From positions 1-14,995 of the forward strand of contig JACDGQ010000023.1 in assembly GCA_013821615.1 (NCBI GenBank): DNA of 14,995 nucleotides, written 5' to 3'. The notes below the pieces were generated by a model, which was given only the letters and a program-made list of their open reading frames with translations, was not told the origin of the DNA and ran no database searches. How positions within the stretch are numbered: position 1 is the stretch's first letter; every line of letters begins with the position of its first letter. Of the stretch, positions 12,851 to 14,995 are shown piece by piece. Made by a program: the position numbers and the translations under genes. Source of the DNA: Planctomycetota bacterium. GTDB taxonomy: Bacteria; Planctomycetota; UBA11346.

Positions 12851-14995
12851 TCAATGCACGAAATCCGTCCCCTTCGCCACCTCGACCAGGTACCCCCAGA
12901 TCGACTCGAACTGGTCCTTCGCCTTGCCATCGAGGATGGTGGTGATCGGCGTGGTGCCGTCCGGCGAGAACTGCGGCATGCGCGTCAGCGGATCGAAGCG
13001 CAGCGGCGCGCGCAGCCAGCGGTGGTAGTAGTCCTTCTGCAGGCGCTGGGTGGCATAGCCGAGGTTGATGCCGGGCGCCTCGAAGACCGCGGTGGGCGGC
13101 GCCGTGCCGATGCCGTGGCAGGCCGCACAGTTGAAGCCGCCGGTGGGCGAGACCAGGTCCTTGCCGAACGTGGCCGGTGGTTCGGTGACCACGGGGTCCG
13201 CGGGCGTCACCGGGGGCAGGCCGTGCTGGAGGCTGAAGCCCTGGGCGAGCAGGTCGGCGGCGGCCGGGAAGGCCGGCATGCGCATCTGCAGCCATGGGCG
13301 CGGCCGGTAGGTCAGCTCGCCGGCGATGAACTTCGCCGCCCATTCCGGGCGCAGCTTGTCGCCGATGAAGGTCAACAGCGGGCGCGGCTGCTCGAACGCG
13401 CCGGTGGCGCCGTCGGTGTTGGCCGCATCGGGCTTGGGCGGCAGGTCGGCGAGGATCTTGTCGGCCGCGGGCTTGTAGTCGGTCAGCAGCGCCTCGTTGG
13501 TGTCCCGCGTATGGCAGGCGGCGCAGCGCAGAGCGGCGAAGCGGCGCTCGGCGAACTCGGGCAGGCAGCGCCGCTTGAGCGCGGCGAGGTCGGTGGCGAG
13601 GATGGCGCGCAGGCCGGAGATGTCGGGGCCGCTGAGGGTGAACTCCGGCGCCTTGCCGCGCGCGGCGTCGTCGCCGCCGGTGGCCAGGCAGCCGGCCGCG
13701 GTCTTGCCCATGAGTTCCGCGAGCTTGGGCGCGGCCGGCGCAGCGAAGCCCTCGCCAAGCTGGTGGCAGCCCGCGCAGCCGGAGCTTGCGACCAGCGCCT
13801 TGCCACGCGCGGCGTCGCCGGCCAGGACCTTCGCATCCTTGCCCGCATCCTGATCGGCGCGGGACAGCACGAAGGCGGCGAGCTGCTTCGCCTCGTCGTC
13901 GGTGAAGCCGAAGTTCGGCATGCGGATCCACGCGTAGTGCTTGTTCGGCTGCTTGAGGAACTCGGCGAGCGCGGCCGGCTGCCATTTGGCCTTCACCCCG
14001 GCGAGCGAGATGTGCGCGGGCGTGTCGCCCGCGGGCGCGTGGCACGCCACGCAGCCGAGCTTGGTGAAGATGTAGCCGCCGGCGATGCGCTGCTCGTCGC
14101 CGGCTGCGAAATCTGCGGCCTTGCCAAGGGTGGCAAGAAACGCGGCGATGTCGGCCGCGGCCTGCGGCGCGTCGGCGCCGTGCAGCAGCCGGGGCATGGC
14201 TGCGCCCGGGCGCAGCGCCTGCGGGTCAGCGATCCAGCGCGCCATCCACGCGACGTTGAACTGGCCGCCAGCCTCGCGCAGGTCAGGCGCGTCGGTGGCC
14301 AGCTCGGGCAGGCCGCCGGCCGCGGCGCTGGCGTCGCTCTGGTGGCACTTCGTGCAACGCAGCGCGCCGAGCTGGGCGAGGCCATGGTGCTGCTTGAGCG
14401 CGGCCTTGAACGGCTTGTCGGCGACGTTGTGCACGAAGACCGTGGGCGGGACCGGCTCGCGCGGGATGTCGCGGGTCTCCCAGAACAGGCGTGCGCGCGC
14501 CACGCCGGTGGCCGGCGCGGTGTAGGTGATGCGCACGCGTGTCCTGCCCTTGTCGACCTTGATGGTGCCGGTCGGGCCGGCCAGGTCGGGACCCGGGCAG
14601 GTCAACACGGCCTTGTCGTTGAGGGTAAGGGTGAGCGCACCGCTGCCCTCGGCCGAGAAGGTGGTCTTCTCCCAGATGTCCTTGGAGATGTAGCCCTCCC
14701 AGGTCGCGGTGAAGGGGCCGGGCGCGACGAATGGCGAGGCCGACTCCTGATCGGGGACGTAGAGCGCGGCCAGGCGCGCGCTGCGCAAATCGGTCGCGCC
14801 GCCGGCGGCGCTGGTGACGCCGAAGGTCAGGCCCGGTTCGAGCTTCTCGTCGGCTGGTTTGTCGGAAGTTGCGGGCGCGGGCGTGCCACTTGGCGCGGGC
14901 GGCGGGGTGATCGCAACCGGGGTGCCGCTAGCCGCCGTGGTGGTCGCGGTTGCGGGCGTCGTGCCCGGGGCCTGGCTGGTCGCGGACGTCGCGTG
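12851..14995 (-). CDS. PA14-like domain pentaheme cytochrome c, 5' end outside window
   Basis: The frame is open from the right edge (714 residues visible) to a TGA at 12853-12851. Visible residues 1-50 are a low-complexity Ala/Pro/Thr/Ser linker. Residues ~52-189 resemble a PA14-like beta domain (FVAPGPFTATWEGYI, ARLFWETRDIP, PPTVFVH). Five CXXCH covalent haem sites follow: CTKCH 214-218, CVACH 315-319, CAGCH 407-411, CAACH 491-495 and CAACH 623-627. Met-Pro pairs suited as distal ligands lie at 267, 359, 573 and 673, and none lies in the usual place after the third haem. This is an exported electron-transfer protein, probably periplasmic or membrane-tethered through the linker. Similar PA14-plus-cytochrome proteins are familiar in PVC genomes, and the partner is unknown. 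A TTG at 14788 is an internal codon rather than the likely start, because the PA14-like domain begins upstream of it. Confidence 0.9.
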   Translation of the reverse strand, partial: HATSATSQAPGTTPATATTTAASGTPVAITPPPAPSGTPAPATSDKPADEKLEPGLTFGVTSAAGGATDLRSARLAALYVPDQESASPFVAPGPFTATWEGYISKDIWEKTTFSAEGSGALTLTLNDKAVLTCPGPDLAGPTGTIKVDKGRTRVRITYTAPATGVARARLFWETRDIPREPVPPTVFVHNVADKPFKAALKQHHGLAQLGALRCTKCHQSDASAAAGGLPELATDAPDLREAGGQFNVAWMARWIADPQALRPGAAMPRLLHGADAPQAAADIAAFLATLGKAADFAAGDEQRIAGGYIFTKLGCVACHAPAGDTPAHISLAGVKAKWQPAALAEFLKQPNKHYAWIRMPNFGFTDDEAKQLAAFVLSRADQDAGKDAKVLAGDAARGKALVASSGCAGCHQLGEGFAAPAAPKLAELMGKTAAGCLATGGDDAARGKAPEFTLSGPDISGLRAILATDLAALKRRCLPEFAERRFAALRCAACHTRDTNEALLTDYKPAADKILADLPPKPDAANTDGATGAFEQPRPLLTFIGDKLRPEWAAKFIAGELTYRPRPWLQMRMPAFPAAADLLAQGFSLQHGLPPVTPADPVVTEPPATFGKDLVSPTGGFNCAACHGIGTAPPTAVFEAPGINLGYATQRLQKDYYHRWLRAPLRFDPLTRMPQFSPDGTTPITTILDGKAKDQFESIWGYLVEVAKGTDFVH

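Noticed and set aside
12753..14045. Minus-strand frame of 430 codons overlapping the cytochrome gene
   Set aside because: The cytochrome frame contains the CXXCH sites and domains. This one is an Arg/Ala-rich shifted reading.

Overview
This high-GC window (roughly two thirds or more G+C by eye) is dominated by two co-directional minus-strand genes, both cut by a window edge. The content suggests a bacterium of the Planctomycetota/Verrucomicrobiota (PVC) type. The grounds are a very long protein of autotransporter-associated beta-strand repeats (PATR) with embedded PA14 domains, next to a PA14-like multiheme cytochrome c. This assignment is an inference from gene style only; no ribosomal or other phylogenetic marker is present.

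Layout, in the direction of transcription (right to left). (1) 14995-12851: the 3' part of a c-type cytochrome gene (714 codons visible, start outside the window), with an Ala/Pro/Thr/Ser linker, a PA14-like domain and five CXXCH haem sites. (2) 12850-12376: a 475-base intergenic region with no supported gene. It holds a G-quadruplex-type G-run, a 7-bp inverted repeat, and a small hairpin abutting the next start codon. (3) 12375-1: a giant gene of at least 4,125 codons, open through the left edge. It encodes an exported (possibly lipid-anchored) repetitive beta-helix-type surface protein.

The giant gene is a hierarchy of repeats. The base unit is 285 bp (95 residues, one PATR rung set). Runs of 0 to 4 such units sit inside larger cassettes that each begin with a header (WDGGGADNNW...) and end with a tail (LAPGLGGTAIGTLTTG ... 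NDR.TTAG ... TLTDVARPT). Header-to-header distances are 3357, 1734, 2118, 1449 and 879 bp. The last three equal or exceed 879 by simple sums of 285-bp units plus one 669-bp insert, and all are multiples of 3. Two PA14 domains lie in the amino-terminal third. No C-terminal sorting signal or autotransporter barrel is visible, because the gene runs off the window.

The many long open frames on the opposite strand and in other frames are shadows of this repetitive coding sequence. I found no tRNA, rRNA, CRISPR array, transposase or defence system. The most notable item is the quantised, mosaic architecture of the giant gene, with a single regularly spaced cysteine in each amplified unit.
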